From the NCBI RefSeq assembly GCF_027484705.1, contig NZ_JAIXSL010000016.1, positions 248,001 through 312,000 of the forward strand: 64,000 nt of DNA. The letters are read 5' to 3'. The notes below the pieces were generated by a model. It had not been told where the DNA came from. It saw nothing but the letters and a program-made list of their open reading frames with translations, and ran no database searches. Below, piece after piece: positions 16,118 to 27,218 of this stretch. The translations under genes were made by a program, and so were the position numbers. Position 1 is the stretch's first letter. Each line of letters begins with the position of its first letter. This DNA comes from Flavobacterium sp. (GTDB lineage: Bacteria; Bacteroidota; Bacteroidia; Flavobacteriales; Flavobacteriaceae).

Positions 16118-16744
16118 ATGAGAAATCGCTTAATTTATTTAACGTTGATCACACTTTTCTTTGGGATTTCTGGTTTTACTGTTCCCAAAAAAGAGCGAAG
16201 TATCACGAATTTCAAACTTCGAAGTGCGACGACCAATCAATGGGTTTCGATTTCAGATTTCAAAAATGCTAAAGGGTTTGTGGTGGTTTTTCTATCCAAT
16301 AAATGCCCGATGGCAAAATTCTATTCGAAACGTTTGAATCAAATGAACGAAAAATACAAATCGAAAGGAATTTATTTACTCGCCGTTAATTCGATGGATA
16401 CCTTAACTTATGCCGAAGAATCGTTTGCGAAAATGAAAAAGAAAACCAAAGCGGATGGTTTTACTTTCCCTTATTTACAGGATAAAAGCCAAGCCGTCGC
16501 CAAACAATTTAAGGCTGAAAACACGCCACAAGCCTTTGTAATCTGGAAAAACAAATCTGGCCATTTCATCGTCAAATACCAAGGCGCCATAGATGATAAT
16601 GCGGGCGAACCGGAAAAAGCGCAACATCATTTTGTAACTGATGCCGTTGATGAATTGCTAACTGGAAAAAAAGTATCGCAATCGAAATCTGATTCTTTCG
16701 GTTGCAGAATATATTACAGAGGAGAAAAACAAAAAATGAACTAA
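16118..16744 (+). CDS. Thioredoxin-fold redoxin (AhpC/TSA-like), exported
   Basis: The protein has 208 residues with a hydrophobic N-terminal signal (LIYLTLITLFFGISGFT). The thioredoxin-like fold begins at ITNFKLRSATTNQWVSI. The active-site region reads LSNKCPMAKFYSKRL with Cys63 alone, not a CxxC pair, which is typical of redoxin-domain proteins with an NxCP motif. ENTPQAFVIWKN marks the cis-proline loop. There is a second Cys near the C-terminus (DSFGCRIYY). It starts 3 bases after the multicopper oxidase stop, so they are in one transcript. A role in thiol or peroxide chemistry in the periplasm, perhaps protecting the oxidase or handling its product, is inference. Confidence 0.82.
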   Translation: MRNRLIYLTLITLFFGISGFTVPKKERSITNFKLRSATTNQWVSISDFKNAKGFVVVFLSNKCPMAKFYSKRLNQMNEKYKSKGIYLLAVNSMDTLTYAEESFAKMKKKTKADGFTFPYLQDKSQAVAKQFKAENTPQAFVIWKNKSGHFIVKYQGAIDDNAGEPEKAQHHFVTDAVDELLTGKKVSQSKSDSFGCRIYYRGEKQKMN

Positions 16745-16754
16745 CAAAAACTTT

Positions 16755-18116
16755 ATGACTATGGGCAAAAAACTAACCTTTTTATTACTCGCGATCAGCT
16801 GTACTTCATTCGCACAAACCAATCCTGCTATTACCAGTTGGCTTCAAAATACTACCGGAATTACAGGCCGTCATTATATTACAGGAAACCCTACTCCCAT
16901 TACCGATGCGGTATTGGCCAATGTGCAATCTGTTAAGTACGATGCGAATTGGGTTTACGTGGCAGCAACAGGAATACCAGCCTATATTACCGGACCCTTT
17001 CAGGATGGCAATCCATCGTTGGCTACGGCTCAGAACAAAATCTTTAAAATTTCTTTAAATCCAACGCAAAATACAGGAACGCCAACAGCCACAACCGGAG
17101 GCAATATTGGAATCTTCAAAAATGGCGTCGCCTTATTCGATTATCGTGACGGCGTGGCTTGGAGTGCTACCACCAATGCATTGTGCGGCGGGCCAGGAAA
17201 TCCACCCTGTGCAGGAGGACCAACAGCAACCCAAGCCTGGAACAGAGATGCGATTCCAGCCGAAAAGGCAGGATTTGATTGCGCCAAAGCACATCCGGCG
17301 ATGGGGAATTATCATCACCATCAAAACCCTAGTGCTTTCAATTTAGATTTGACCGTAATTTCAAATGTTTGCGACACGTATCCTTCGGATGGTTTGTATG
17401 TGATCAATCCTTCGCAACATGCTCCGTTATTGGGTTTTGCTTATGATGGTTTTCCAATTTATGGCGCTTATGCCTACACCAACATTGATGGAACTGGCGA
17501 TATTACCAGAATGAAATCAAGTTATCAATTAAGAACCAATACCACCAGAACAAACGGACCAGCGGTGAACGCCACTTACTTTAACGGTTACTTCCGTGAA
17601 GATTATGAATATGTGGCACATCCCGGTGATCCGACGTATCTGGACGAACACAATGGAAGAATTTGCAACACTCCGGAATATCCGGTTTCATTATATCCGA
17701 ATGGGATTTATTGTTACTTTGCCACAGTAGATGCCAATCATAATTCAGCTTACCCTTACGTAGTTGGCCCTACTTTTTACGGAAATAAAACAGCAACGAC
17801 TGTAACGACAGTACCGGCGGGCACAACCACTTACAATCCTGCACTGGCAACAAATTCGTTTGAAAATGCTGGCTTTAAAGTGATCATTGCTCCCAATCCT
17901 GCTCAGGAATTTATTGCGATCCAGACACCAATGGTTGACAATGATTTGAATATTGAGTTAATTGATGAACTAGGCAAAATAGTTAAAACCGGAAAAATTC
18001 TTCAAGGCAGTACTTTGAGCATCATTGAAACCGATACGGTTTATAACGGTTTGTACTTTGTGCGGATTTCAGATCAAAAAGATTCAAAAATATTTAAAGT
18101 GGTCATTGATAAATAA
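16755..18116 (+). CDS. YHYH-domain secreted protein with T9SS C-terminal sorting domain
   Basis: The protein has 453 residues with a signal peptide (LTFLLLAISCTSFAQ). Starts at 16755 or 16761 are both possible. The central domain contains HPAMGNYHHHQNP, SDGLYVINPSQHAPLLGFAYDGFPIYG and DEHNGRICNTPEYP, the pattern of YHYH-domain proteins, which often lie next to multicopper oxidases and copper genes. Histidines and acidic residues could bind metal. The C-terminal ~80 residues (FKVIIAPNPAQEFIAIQ, YNGLYFVRISDQ) form a T9SS sorting domain, so the protein should be surface-attached or released. It is the last gene of the block, closed by a strong hairpin terminator. Biochemical activity is unknown. 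Confidence 0.87.
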   Translation: MTMGKKLTFLLLAISCTSFAQTNPAITSWLQNTTGITGRHYITGNPTPITDAVLANVQSVKYDANWVYVAATGIPAYITGPFQDGNPSLATAQNKIFKISLNPTQNTGTPTATTGGNIGIFKNGVALFDYRDGVAWSATTNALCGGPGNPPCAGGPTATQAWNRDAIPAEKAGFDCAKAHPAMGNYHHHQNPSAFNLDLTVISNVCDTYPSDGLYVINPSQHAPLLGFAYDGFPIYGAYAYTNIDGTGDITRMKSSYQLRTNTTRTNGPAVNATYFNGYFREDYEYVAHPGDPTYLDEHNGRICNTPEYPVSLYPNGIYCYFATVDANHNSAYPYVVGPTFYGNKTATTVTTVPAGTTTYNPALATNSFENAGFKVIIAPNPAQEFIAIQTPMVDNDLNIELIDELGKIVKTGKILQGSTLSIIETDTVYNGLYFVRISDQKDSKIFKVVIDK

Positions 18117-18136
18117 TATCAACCCAAATTTTACAA

Positions 18137-18172
18137 ATAAAAAAGCCCAGTCAATAGACTGGGCTTTTTTCA
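18137..18172. terminator. Bidirectional intrinsic terminator
   Basis: A perfect hairpin AAAAAAGCCCAGTC / GACTGGGCTTTTTT with an AATA loop lies between the YHYH gene (+) and yidC (-), whose 3' ends face each other. The T-run on both strands means it can stop transcription from either side. Confidence 0.93.
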
Positions 18173-18184
18173 TATATAGAAAAC

Positions 18185-20083
18185 TTATTTCTTTTTTTGC
18201 TGTGCTTTCTGGGCTTCGGCCTCTTCCATAATCTTCTGGAGTTTTTGCTGGAACTTGCCTTGTTTCTTCGGTTCCTTCAATTTGTTTTCCTGAATCTGAG
18301 CATGAATTTTCTCTGGATCAACAATGTAATTTTTAATCACGAACATAATTCCAATGGTAATCAAATTCGAAATGAAGTTATACAAACTCAATCCTGCGCC
18401 ATAACTGTTGAAGAAAATCAACATCATGATCGGCGAAACGTAAATCATGATCTTCATAATCTTTGCCATATCCGGCATGCCTTCTTGTTGTGGAGCGGCC
18501 ATTTGCTGGTCGCCTGAAGTCATTTTCATATAGAAGAAAATCGCAATCGCCGCCAAAATCGGGAACAAACTGATATGATCGCCATAAAGCGGGATGTGGA
18601 ATGGCAATTTGGCAATCTGGTCAAACGAAGACAAATCATCGGCCCATAAGAATCCTTTTTGTCTGAGTTCAAATGCTGATGGGAAGAACTGGAACGAAGC
18701 ATACATAAACGGAATCTGAATCAGTGCAGGAATACAACCCGCCATCGGATTGACGCCGGCTTTGTTGTAAAGCTTCATCGTTTCCTGTTGTTTTTTCATC
18801 GGGTCTTTCTTGAACTTTTCACCCAATTCGGTAATCTCCGGACGCAACACTTTCATCTTCGCCTGTGACAGGAATGACTTATAAGTAATCGGCGACATCG
18901 CAATTTTGATAATGATCGTGAAGATGATGATTGCAATTCCGTAAGCAATAAAAGAACTCAAAAATCCGAACAACGGAATGAAGATAAAACGGTTGATCCA
19001 GCCGAAAATTCCCCAACCTAACGGAATGATTTTATCTAAGTTCTTATCGTAAGCTTTTAAAGTCGTGTAATCGGTGGGCCCGAAATACCAATTCATCTTA
19101 TAATCTAATTCACCATTATTAAACGCTAACGGCAAGTTGGCTGTGAATTGTTTGGTGTAAACGGTATCCACTTTTTCATCCAAAACCAATTCGTTGGAAT
19201 ACAATTTTGATTTTTCAAAAGGCTTATCAGTGAGCAAGATCGTAGAGAAGAAATGTTGTTTGAAAGCTACGAAACTCACCTTTTCCGGAGTTTCCTCTTT
19301 ATCTTTTCCAGGACCTACATAGTTATCTTTACCGCCTTCATATTCATAACGAATGTCCGAAAAACGCTTTTCATAACCAATGCTTTTCTCGTTGCGGTAG
19401 GCTTTCATATTCCATTCTAAATCAAGCGGTTTTGAAGTATTCAATACTTTGCTCAAACCTTGCGAACGGATGTCAAAATCTAGCATATAATCGTTTGGTT
19501 TCAACACATATTTGTATTCCAAAAACTCGTTGGCGCTGGCATTCAAGTGTAAAGTCAAAACCTGGTTCTCGCCTACTTTAGTCAAAGTCGGTTCGAAAAA
19601 CAAATCTTTGGTAGCGAGCGAACGGTTGTCCTGCGTGAGTAAAGTGATGTTGAGATCCGAGTTCTTATCCTTAATCAAAGAAACCAACTGACCCGAACCT
19701 TTGTGGAAACGTTCCTGATTTTTCAAAGTGGCTTCCGTGATGAAACCGCCTTTGTTGGCGACCGTGATTTTGATCAGGTTGTTTTCAATAGTGGTGAAAT
19801 TTTCCTTAGCCGATGGAAGCGTTGCGGAATAAGCGAAATTTCCGAGTGTCGCTTTCAATGCTGCGATTTGTGTCGAATCATTCGCCGTGGAATCTTTGAC
19901 GAAAACCGGTGCGGCAAGTTTTACTTTTTTGGCTTCGGCCTGTTTTTGGACCAATTCTTTTTTGGCTTTGTCCGCTGCAATTTGCTTATCGGTCGGTTGG
20001 TTTTGATACATGATCCAAACCAGAATACCAAAGATTAGTACAAAACCTATGATCGAATTGAGGTCTAATTTTTTTTCTTCCAT
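18185..20083 (-). CDS. yidC: Membrane protein insertase YidC
   Basis: The protein has 632 residues, in the range of Gram-negative YidC. The first helix (IIGFVLIFGILVWIMYQNQP) is followed by a large periplasmic P1 domain (about 60-350). The conserved 60KD_IMP core follows, with FIIFTIIIKIAMSPITYKSF, YNKAGVNPMAGCIPALIQIP and MMLIFFNSYGAGLSLYNFIS. The C-terminus is a long Lys/Gln/Glu-rich tail, as is common in Bacteroidota. It inserts and folds inner-membrane proteins with or without Sec. It follows pyrG by 25 bases, so the two are probably co-transcribed, and a strong terminator lies just beyond its stop. The assignment is secure. Confidence 0.97.
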   Translation of the reverse strand: MEEKKLDLNSIIGFVLIFGILVWIMYQNQPTDKQIAADKAKKELVQKQAEAKKVKLAAPVFVKDSTANDSTQIAALKATLGNFAYSATLPSAKENFTTIENNLIKITVANKGGFITEATLKNQERFHKGSGQLVSLIKDKNSDLNITLLTQDNRSLATKDLFFEPTLTKVGENQVLTLHLNASANEFLEYKYVLKPNDYMLDFDIRSQGLSKVLNTSKPLDLEWNMKAYRNEKSIGYEKRFSDIRYEYEGGKDNYVGPGKDKEETPEKVSFVAFKQHFFSTILLTDKPFEKSKLYSNELVLDEKVDTVYTKQFTANLPLAFNNGELDYKMNWYFGPTDYTTLKAYDKNLDKIIPLGWGIFGWINRFIFIPLFGFLSSFIAYGIAIIIFTIIIKIAMSPITYKSFLSQAKMKVLRPEITELGEKFKKDPMKKQQETMKLYNKAGVNPMAGCIPALIQIPFMYASFQFFPSAFELRQKGFLWADDLSSFDQIAKLPFHIPLYGDHISLFPILAAIAIFFYMKMTSGDQQMAAPQQEGMPDMAKIMKIMIYVSPIMMLIFFNSYGAGLSLYNFISNLITIGIMFVIKNYIVDPEKIHAQIQENKLKEPKKQGKFQQKLQKIMEEAEAQKAQQKKK

Positions 20084-20108
20084 TATTGTATTTATAAAAC
20101 TGTATTAA

Positions 20109-21785
<1,677 letters not shown>

Positions 21786-21833
21786 TTATTAATTGATAAT
21801 TATCCATTGATATTTGACAATTATCACAAGAAA

Positions 21834-22064
21834 TTAAGGCTTCGGATATTGCTTCTTAATGTTGCGGATGAGTTCCTCCAAACCGTTCAGTTTAAGCTCG
21901 TAAACCAACTGCAATTGCTCGCCGAGTGCTCCTTTAGGGAAACCGTTGTTTTTATACCAGACGATGTAATACTCGGGAATATCAATCAGATGCCAATCCT
22001 TATATTTCCCGAAAGGCATTTTGGTATGCGCGAGCGCGATAAGTTTTTTCTGGTCAGGATTCAT
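21834..22064 (-). CDS. DUF3820 family small protein
   Basis: The protein has 76 residues from the ATG at 22064. A longer frame starting at 22094 adds ten residues without family character, so I prefer the internal ATG. The core TKMPFGKYKDWHLIDIPEYY with the following FPKGALGEQL is the compact motif of DUF3820 proteins (sometimes called putative quorum-sensing-regulated virulence factors, without proof here). No signal peptide or helix suited to a membrane is present, so it is likely cytoplasmic. It lies between pyrG and the OsmC gene on the same strand. The function is unknown. Confidence 0.75.
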   Translation of the reverse strand: MNPDQKKLIALAHTKMPFGKYKDWHLIDIPEYYIVWYKNNGFPKGALGEQLQLVYELKLNGLEELIRNIKKQYPKP

Positions 22065-22136
22065 ACAGTTGTGCGAAAATAAAAAACCAAGCATCAGAAG
22101 TATCGAATGCTTGGTTATTATAGCTATTTCAATATT

Positions 22137-22538
22137 TTATTTCCAGTGGAAGGTGACGTCTTTTTCGATATCGGAATTGAGGCTTAACAACACCGGGCAA
22201 TTCATTGCGACGCGTTCTAAAATGGTTTTCGTTTTTTCATCAACGGCGATAAGCATATTCAAAACCACTATAATTTTAGCGATTTTTCGCGGTTCGGGCT
22301 GCATGATTTTAGTGATTTCAACCGTAGAACCAACCAAATCAACATGAAGGTCTTTTGATTTGATGGCCATAATCGAGATCATACAACTGCCTAAAGCATT
22401 CGCTACCAAATCAGTGGGTGAAAATGCTTCTCCGCGACCGTGATTGTCAGTTGGCGCATCCGAAAGGATTTCAGTTCCGGATTGCAAGTGCACCGAACTC
22501 GTTCTTAAATCGCCTAAATAAGTTATTTTGGAAGTCAT
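22137..22538 (-). CDS. OsmC/Ohr family peroxiredoxin-like protein
   Basis: The protein has 133 residues. The OsmC fold is recognisable from FSPTDLVANALGSCMISIMA with the first Cys, and VAMNCPVLLSLNSDIEKDV with the second Cys. This is the two-cysteine pair that reduces organic hydroperoxides in OsmC and Ohr. The start codon overlaps the stop of the upstream LysM gene by one base (TAATG), which suggests coupled translation. It is expected in the cytoplasm. The family also contains members used for other thiol chemistry, so the hydroperoxidase role is probable but unproven. Confidence 0.88.
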   Translation of the reverse strand: MTSKITYLGDLRTSSVHLQSGTEILSDAPTDNHGRGEAFSPTDLVANALGSCMISIMAIKSKDLHVDLVGSTVEITKIMQPEPRKIAKIIVVLNMLIAVDEKTKTILERVAMNCPVLLSLNSDIEKDVTFHWK

Positions 22539-24637
22539 TAGTTTACTTGTTTTACGGATAAATCGTCTTGGTATTCCATAATGTAGATGCCTTTGTTGAC
22601 ATAACCATCGGTACCTTTTTTGGTGTACTCGAACTTGCTTTCGATCTGTTCTGATTTGGAATCATTCGCCGAACTCAAGAATGAACTTTCCTGAGTGATG
22701 CGCAACAACGTATCGAAAGTAACGTCGAAACCGCGAATGGCGTACTGGCTTGGGAAAACTTTGTTGATTTCCTTATAATTCTTTTCAAAATTAGTAGCTT
22801 CAATGGTGTTGTTTTCACGCGTCAAGGATGGATAAAGCATTTTGAGAATGGTCAGTCTTTTCATCGAAATCTCTTCAAAATCTAAAGTGTCATTCGGTTC
22901 GATAATCACCAATTGGATTTGGAAATTCGACATTTCGTTGAGCAAAATGTTCGTGGTTCCTAAAATCAAACCGGTTCTTTCAGAATCTAAAACAACATAA
23001 TTGATCACATCCTTAACGAATTGCGATTTGAGGTTCGCAACATCTAAAGCACCGTTATCGAGCAAGGTTACAAATTTCGCTGAAGGATAGTTTTTGGTGA
23101 TTAAATCCTTATTGTACACTTTTTTAGGATCGCTGACCACAATAATATTTCCCTTTTTAGCCATCATATAATTGAACATCGCCATCTTACCAAAATCGCT
23201 TGGTGGCATGGCCTGGAACAAATTAGAATACGGTTTACCGATTTCTTTAGACAGTGGCGAAATGACCGGAACGTTTTTATAGGACAAAAGTTCCGCTGCT
23301 TTTTCTACGTATTGTTGGTAGAACGGCCCAATTACGGCATCCGCAGATTCAACGTTGTTTTTCTTGATGACGTTCTCAACGTTAGAACTCATTTTACTTT
23401 CTTCGGAATCGAGGATTTTAATGTCTACATTCAATCCGAGTGTTTTTGCAGAATCTATGGCCATCAATGCTCCCGAATAAAAGTCTAATGTCATGTTTAA
23501 AAACGCATCTTTTTTAAGACGGACTTCCATGGTTTTTAAAGTATCGCCTTGGATTTTAGCCGCGTTAAAAGGAAGCAATAATACCAATTGCTTTTTAGTT
23601 GTATTCACTACAACCGTTTTATTATTTATTGATTTCGTTTCGCTTTTTGAATCAGTTACTTTAGTTACACCTCCACCAACATCAGTTTTGATGGTTCCTC
23701 TTCCGGGAACTTTTAGAATCATGCCGCTTTTCACACCATCTTTTAAAGTCGGGTTGAGTTTGGTAAGTTCCTCTGTTGTGATATTGAAATACTGCGTCAG
23801 GCTGTACATCGTATCGCCTTGCTTCACTTCATAATTGGCATAGCCATTTTTGGTTAAGGTGTGAATGGTTTCGGTGGTTACGATTTCATCTCCTTTAATC
23901 TCTGTAATGACCGGCTTAGGTTTTTCAGCTTGTGGTTTGGCAGGCTCAGCGGAAGTTACACCACTAATGATCAGTTTAAATCCAACCGTTAAATTTGAAA
24001 CAATCTGCGGATTTCTTTGCTCGAGTTCCTGAACTGTGATGCCATATCTTTTAGCGATACCGAATTTGGTTTCTTTAGGTTCGACAATGTGAAAAACACT
24101 GTTCTCTTTATTCGATTGCGAGACTACAGCCGAATTAGGTTTGGTCTCTACAACCAATTCTTTTGGCGATTCTTTTGGGGTTTCTTTCGGTGTTTCTTTC
24201 GGTGTTTCTTTTGGTGCCGTAACATCGCCGCTCATATCAGGGATTTTTATAGTCTGCCCAATTTTGAGTCCACTCGCGAAAGCTTCCGGGTTGAGACTTT
24301 TCATGTCGGGAATGCTGACGTTATAATCTCTGGCAATGCTATATAAAGTTTCTTTAGGTTTCGCTACGTGGGTTCTGTTAGCGGCTACTTTAGTAGAAGA
24401 AACCACCGCGGTTTTAACTTTGGAAATTGGTATCAGCAATACATCGCTTTCTTTAATTCCTTTTTGAGAATCAGGATTTAATTGATAAATATCGTAAGGC
24501 GTGACACTATATTTTGTGGCGATTTGAGTGATCGTTTCACCTTTGGCAACAGTATGTTTGGTGTAATTTTTATCCTGAGCAAACATCACGTTGGAAAGCA
24601 GCACGATGGCCAGTAAAGACAATAAAAATCGATTCAT
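22538..24637 (-). CDS. LysM-repeat protein with periplasmic-binding-like C-terminal domain
   Basis: I start it at the ATG at 24637 (MNRFLLSLLAIVLLSNVMFAQ, a signal peptide). An ATG 45 bases upstream would place a polar stretch before the signal. Four LysM modules follow (HTVAKGETITQIATKY, HVAKPKETLYSIARDY, HIVEPKETKFGIAKRY, YEVKQGDTMYSLTQYF), which bind peptidoglycan. A PKET repeat linker lies between modules two and three. The C-terminal ~350 residues resemble a type 1 periplasmic-binding fold (LVLLLPFNAAKIQ, ADAVIGPFYQQYVEKAAELL, NVPVISPLSKE), as in amino-acid ABC receptors and LpoA-like proteins. It is likely a cell-wall-linked periplasmic protein. It lies downstream of a second LysM gene. 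Ligand and partner are unknown. Confidence 0.85.
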   Translation of the reverse strand: MNRFLLSLLAIVLLSNVMFAQDKNYTKHTVAKGETITQIATKYSVTPYDIYQLNPDSQKGIKESDVLLIPISKVKTAVVSSTKVAANRTHVAKPKETLYSIARDYNVSIPDMKSLNPEAFASGLKIGQTIKIPDMSGDVTAPKETPKETPKETPKESPKELVVETKPNSAVVSQSNKENSVFHIVEPKETKFGIAKRYGITVQELEQRNPQIVSNLTVGFKLIISGVTSAEPAKPQAEKPKPVITEIKGDEIVTTETIHTLTKNGYANYEVKQGDTMYSLTQYFNITTEELTKLNPTLKDGVKSGMILKVPGRGTIKTDVGGGVTKVTDSKSETKSINNKTVVVNTTKKQLVLLLPFNAAKIQGDTLKTMEVRLKKDAFLNMTLDFYSGALMAIDSAKTLGLNVDIKILDSEESKMSSNVENVIKKNNVESADAVIGPFYQQYVEKAAELLSYKNVPVISPLSKEIGKPYSNLFQAMPPSDFGKMAMFNYMMAKKGNIIVVSDPKKVYNKDLITKNYPSAKFVTLLDNGALDVANLKSQFVKDVINYVVLDSERTGLILGTTNILLNEMSNFQIQLVIIEPNDTLDFEEISMKRLTILKMLYPSLTRENNTIEATNFEKNYKEINKVFPSQYAIRGFDVTFDTLLRITQESSFLSSANDSKSEQIESKFEYTKKGTDGYVNKGIYIMEYQDDLSVKQVN
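24157..24216 (-). repeat. 12-base in-frame tandem repeat (PKET linker)
   Basis: Five 12-base units of the form TTTCTTTCGGTG (plus strand) encode a PKET/PKES linker between LysM modules two and three. Two units are identical and the others differ by one to a few bases. The unit length keeps frame, so slippage would change linker length without breaking the protein. Confidence 0.8.
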
Positions 24638-24688
24638 TATAGTGTTTTTAGTTTGGTTAACATTTGGGTTTTGCAGGCGCATTATACT

Positions 24689-25594
24689 TTAATTGTTTGT
24701 TTTGATGGTTAAGGTTTGGCCAATCTGCAGACCATTTTTTAATAAAGCCTCATTTTGCATTTTGATATCGTCCACAGTGACATTGTATTTTTTCGACAAA
24801 CTGTAAAGCGTTTCTTTGGGTTCTACTTTGTGCTTGATAACATTAGCGTCAGCAGTTTCAGTAGTGTTTTTCTGAACTACGACAGGTTTAGTTTCGGTTG
24901 TGGTTCGGCTTGGTTTTTCTGATTTTGGAGTTTCATCGGTTACTGAAGTGGATTGTTTGATATCAATACTCTTTTCTGTGGGTATCTTGATGATTTGCCC
25001 GATTTGCAATCCGTTTTTAAGCACTTCAGCATTGTTGGCTTTAATATCTTCTACAGAAACATTGAAATCTCTGGCCAGACTATAGAGCGTTTCTTTAGCC
25101 ACCACTTTATGATTGACTTCGGTTTTTCTTTCGGTGATGACAATTTTCTTGATATCATTTTTAGGCGTTGAAGCCGGCGAGGGAATTGAAGTTGGATTTT
25201 CCTGAACAGGTTGTGTTTTTACAGTTTCTGTTTTTTCAGGATACGCTTTACTGGGTTTATCGACAGCAACTACTTCTTGAGAAGTTGAACTACCGCTTTG
25301 ATTCACAGCGATATCTTCATTGGAGGCAGATGCAACTTCTTTGGCAGGCGCACCTTCTTTTCTCGGAACAGGAATTTTTAAAACCATCCCTTGGCTGATG
25401 CCTTCTACTGCAAACTTGTTGAGTTTGTAAATTTCTGAAGGATCAACCAGGTATTTTTTAGAGATCATACGGATCGATTCTCCTAATTGCACCTGATGAT
25501 CAATGATATCAACTTCCTGATCTTTTTTTCTGTTTTGTCCAAAACTGAAGCTCATCATGCCCATCGCAATCAAAGCCAGTAACATTTTTTTCAT
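24689..25594 (-). CDS. LysM peptidoglycan-binding domain protein
   Basis: The protein has 301 residues with a signal peptide (LLALIAMGMMSFSFGQ). Three LysM modules: HQVQLGESIRMISKKY (about 34), HKVVAKETLYSLARDF (about 163) and HKVEPKETLYSLSKKY (about 255), separated by Ser/Thr/Pro/Lys-rich linkers. The last two modules are nearly alike (KNGLQIGQIIKIP and KNGLQIGQTLTIK), indicating recent duplication. It should bind peptidoglycan in the periplasm. No catalytic domain is present. It lies between guaA and the four-LysM gene, with gaps of 15 and 51 bases. Expression with the downstream LysM gene is likely. The specific role is unknown. Confidence 0.88.
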   Translation of the reverse strand: MKKMLLALIAMGMMSFSFGQNRKKDQEVDIIDHQVQLGESIRMISKKYLVDPSEIYKLNKFAVEGISQGMVLKIPVPRKEGAPAKEVASASNEDIAVNQSGSSTSQEVVAVDKPSKAYPEKTETVKTQPVQENPTSIPSPASTPKNDIKKIVITERKTEVNHKVVAKETLYSLARDFNVSVEDIKANNAEVLKNGLQIGQIIKIPTEKSIDIKQSTSVTDETPKSEKPSRTTTETKPVVVQKNTTETADANVIKHKVEPKETLYSLSKKYNVTVDDIKMQNEALLKNGLQIGQTLTIKTNN

Positions 25595-25609
25595 AACCCT
25601 TGAATTAAA

Positions 25610-27139
25610 TTATTCCCATTCAATTGTAGCAGGTGGTTTGGAGCTAATGTCATATACTACGCGGTTTACGCCTTTCACTTTATTGATGATCTCATTCGAT
25701 ATTTTCATCAGGAAATCATAGGGCAAATGCACCCAATCGGCAGTCATCCCGTCTGTGGATTCTACAGCTCTGAGTGCTACGACTTTCTCGTAAGTACGCT
25801 CATCGCCCATCACTCCGACACTCTGCACAGGCAGCAAAATCGCGCCCGCTTGCCAGACTTTATCGTACAAACCGAAAGATTTCAACCCTTCGATAAATAT
25901 CGCGTCAACCTCTTGCAATATACGAACTTTTTCTAAAGTTATATCACCTAGTATTCTAATTGACAATCCGGGACCGGGAAATGGGTGTCGTCCCAACAAG
26001 GCCGCATCAATTCCTAAAGTGGCTCCTACCCTGCGCACTTCATCTTTAAACAGCATGCGCAAAGGTTCGACAATGCTGAGTTTCATAAAATCTGGCAATC
26101 CGCCGACATTGTGATGCGATTTAATCGTAGCCGATGGTCCTTTTACGGAAACCGATTCAATCACATCGGGATAAATCGTGCCTTGTGCCAACCATTTGAC
26201 GTCTTCAATGCGGTGCGATTCATCGTCGAATACTTCAATGAAAACACGCCCGATGATTTTCCGTTTCGTCTCAGGATCACTGACGCCGGCGAGTTCGCTC
26301 AGAAACCTATCGGAAGCATCAACGCCTTTGACATTGAGCCCCATATGTTTGTATTGGTCGAGCACATTTTCAAACTCATTTTTCCTCAACAAACCGTTGT
26401 TCACAAAAATGCAGTACAGGTTTTTGCCAATCGCATGGTGCAGCAAAACGGCCGCCACAGTCGAATCGACGCCGCCCGAAAGTCCTAGCACTACTTTGTC
26501 ATTCTGAATTTTCGCTTTCAACTCGCTGACCATTTCCTCGACAAAAGCATTCGGAGTAAAATTCTGCGGCACATGAGCAATGTTGACTAAGAAATTTTCG
26601 AGCATCTTTTTACCATCGGTGGAATGGTAGACTTCCGGGTGAAATTGTATCGCGTAAGTAGTCTCGCCTTCAATTTTATACGCAGCGTTTTCTACATCAT
26701 TAGTACTTGCTAATCTTACGCCATTTGTAGGCAATGTTTTGATCGTATCGCTATGCGACATCCAGACTTGCGAATGCGCATCAACACCTTCAAAAAACGC
26801 TTCGCCGTCTTTGATGTAAGACAAATTCGCTCGGCCATATTCTCGTGTGTTCGAAGGTGCAACTTCGCCTCCGCTGAAATGAGCGAGGTATTGCGCGCCA
26901 TAACAAACCGCCAGCAAAGGCATTTTACCGCGAATCTGCGACAAATCAGGATGCGGTGCATCATCAGCCCGAACCGAAAAAGGGCTTCCGGAAAGGATGA
27001 CGGCTTTGTAAGTTGATAAATCGTCAGGAAAATGGTTGTAAGGGAAAATTTCGCAAAAGATGTTGAGTTCGCGAACCCGTCGGGCAATAAGTTGTGTGTA
27101 TTGCGATCCGAAATCTAAAATAAGTACGTTGTGTTGCAT
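25610..27139 (-). CDS. guaA: GMP synthase (glutamine-hydrolysing)
   Basis: The protein has 509 residues from the ATG at 27139 ([20 protein letters not shown]). A TTG two codons upstream is a weaker start. The class I amidotransferase domain has Cys in [13 protein letters not shown] and His/Glu in [10 protein letters not shown]. The ATP-pyrophosphatase domain has the P-loop GLSGGVDST. The C-terminal dimerisation domain ends [14 protein letters not shown], the universal GuaA ending. It converts XMP to GMP in the cytoplasm. The gene is divergent from crcB (79-base gap) and precedes the LysM gene by 15 bases. The assignment is secure. Confidence 0.98.
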   Translation of the reverse strand: MQHNVLILDFGSQYTQLIARRVRELNIFCEIFPYNHFPDDLSTYKAVILSGSPFSVRADDAPHPDLSQIRGKMPLLAVCYGAQYLAHFSGGEVAPSNTREYGRANLSYIKDGEAFFEGVDAHSQVWMSHSDTIKTLPTNGVRLASTNDVENAAYKIEGETTYAIQFHPEVYHSTDGKKMLENFLVNIAHVPQNFTPNAFVEEMVSELKAKIQNDKVVLGLSGGVDSTVAAVLLHHAIGKNLYCIFVNNGLLRKNEFENVLDQYKHMGLNVKGVDASDRFLSELAGVSDPETKRKIIGRVFIEVFDDESHRIEDVKWLAQGTIYPDVIESVSVKGPSATIKSHHNVGGLPDFMKLSIVEPLRMLFKDEVRRVGATLGIDAALLGRHPFPGPGLSIRILGDITLEKVRILQEVDAIFIEGLKSFGLYDKVWQAGAILLPVQSVGVMGDERTYEKVVALRAVESTDGMTADWVHLPYDFLMKISNEIINKVKGVNRVVYDISSKPPATIEWE

Positions 27140-27218
27140 GGGCAAAAATACTTTTAAAATTTTAGACGTGAAATAGAAATTAAAAATTAATTTTGAACAA
27201 AATCAATTCCCCGAAACC

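Noticed and set aside
24638-24682. Upstream ATG for the four-LysM protein
   Set aside because: It puts a polar stretch before the signal peptide; the ATG at 24637 gives a clean signal.
27140-27218. Possible fluoride riboswitch before crcB
   Set aside because: The gap is only 79 bases between divergent genes and shows no recognisable fluoride aptamer pattern.
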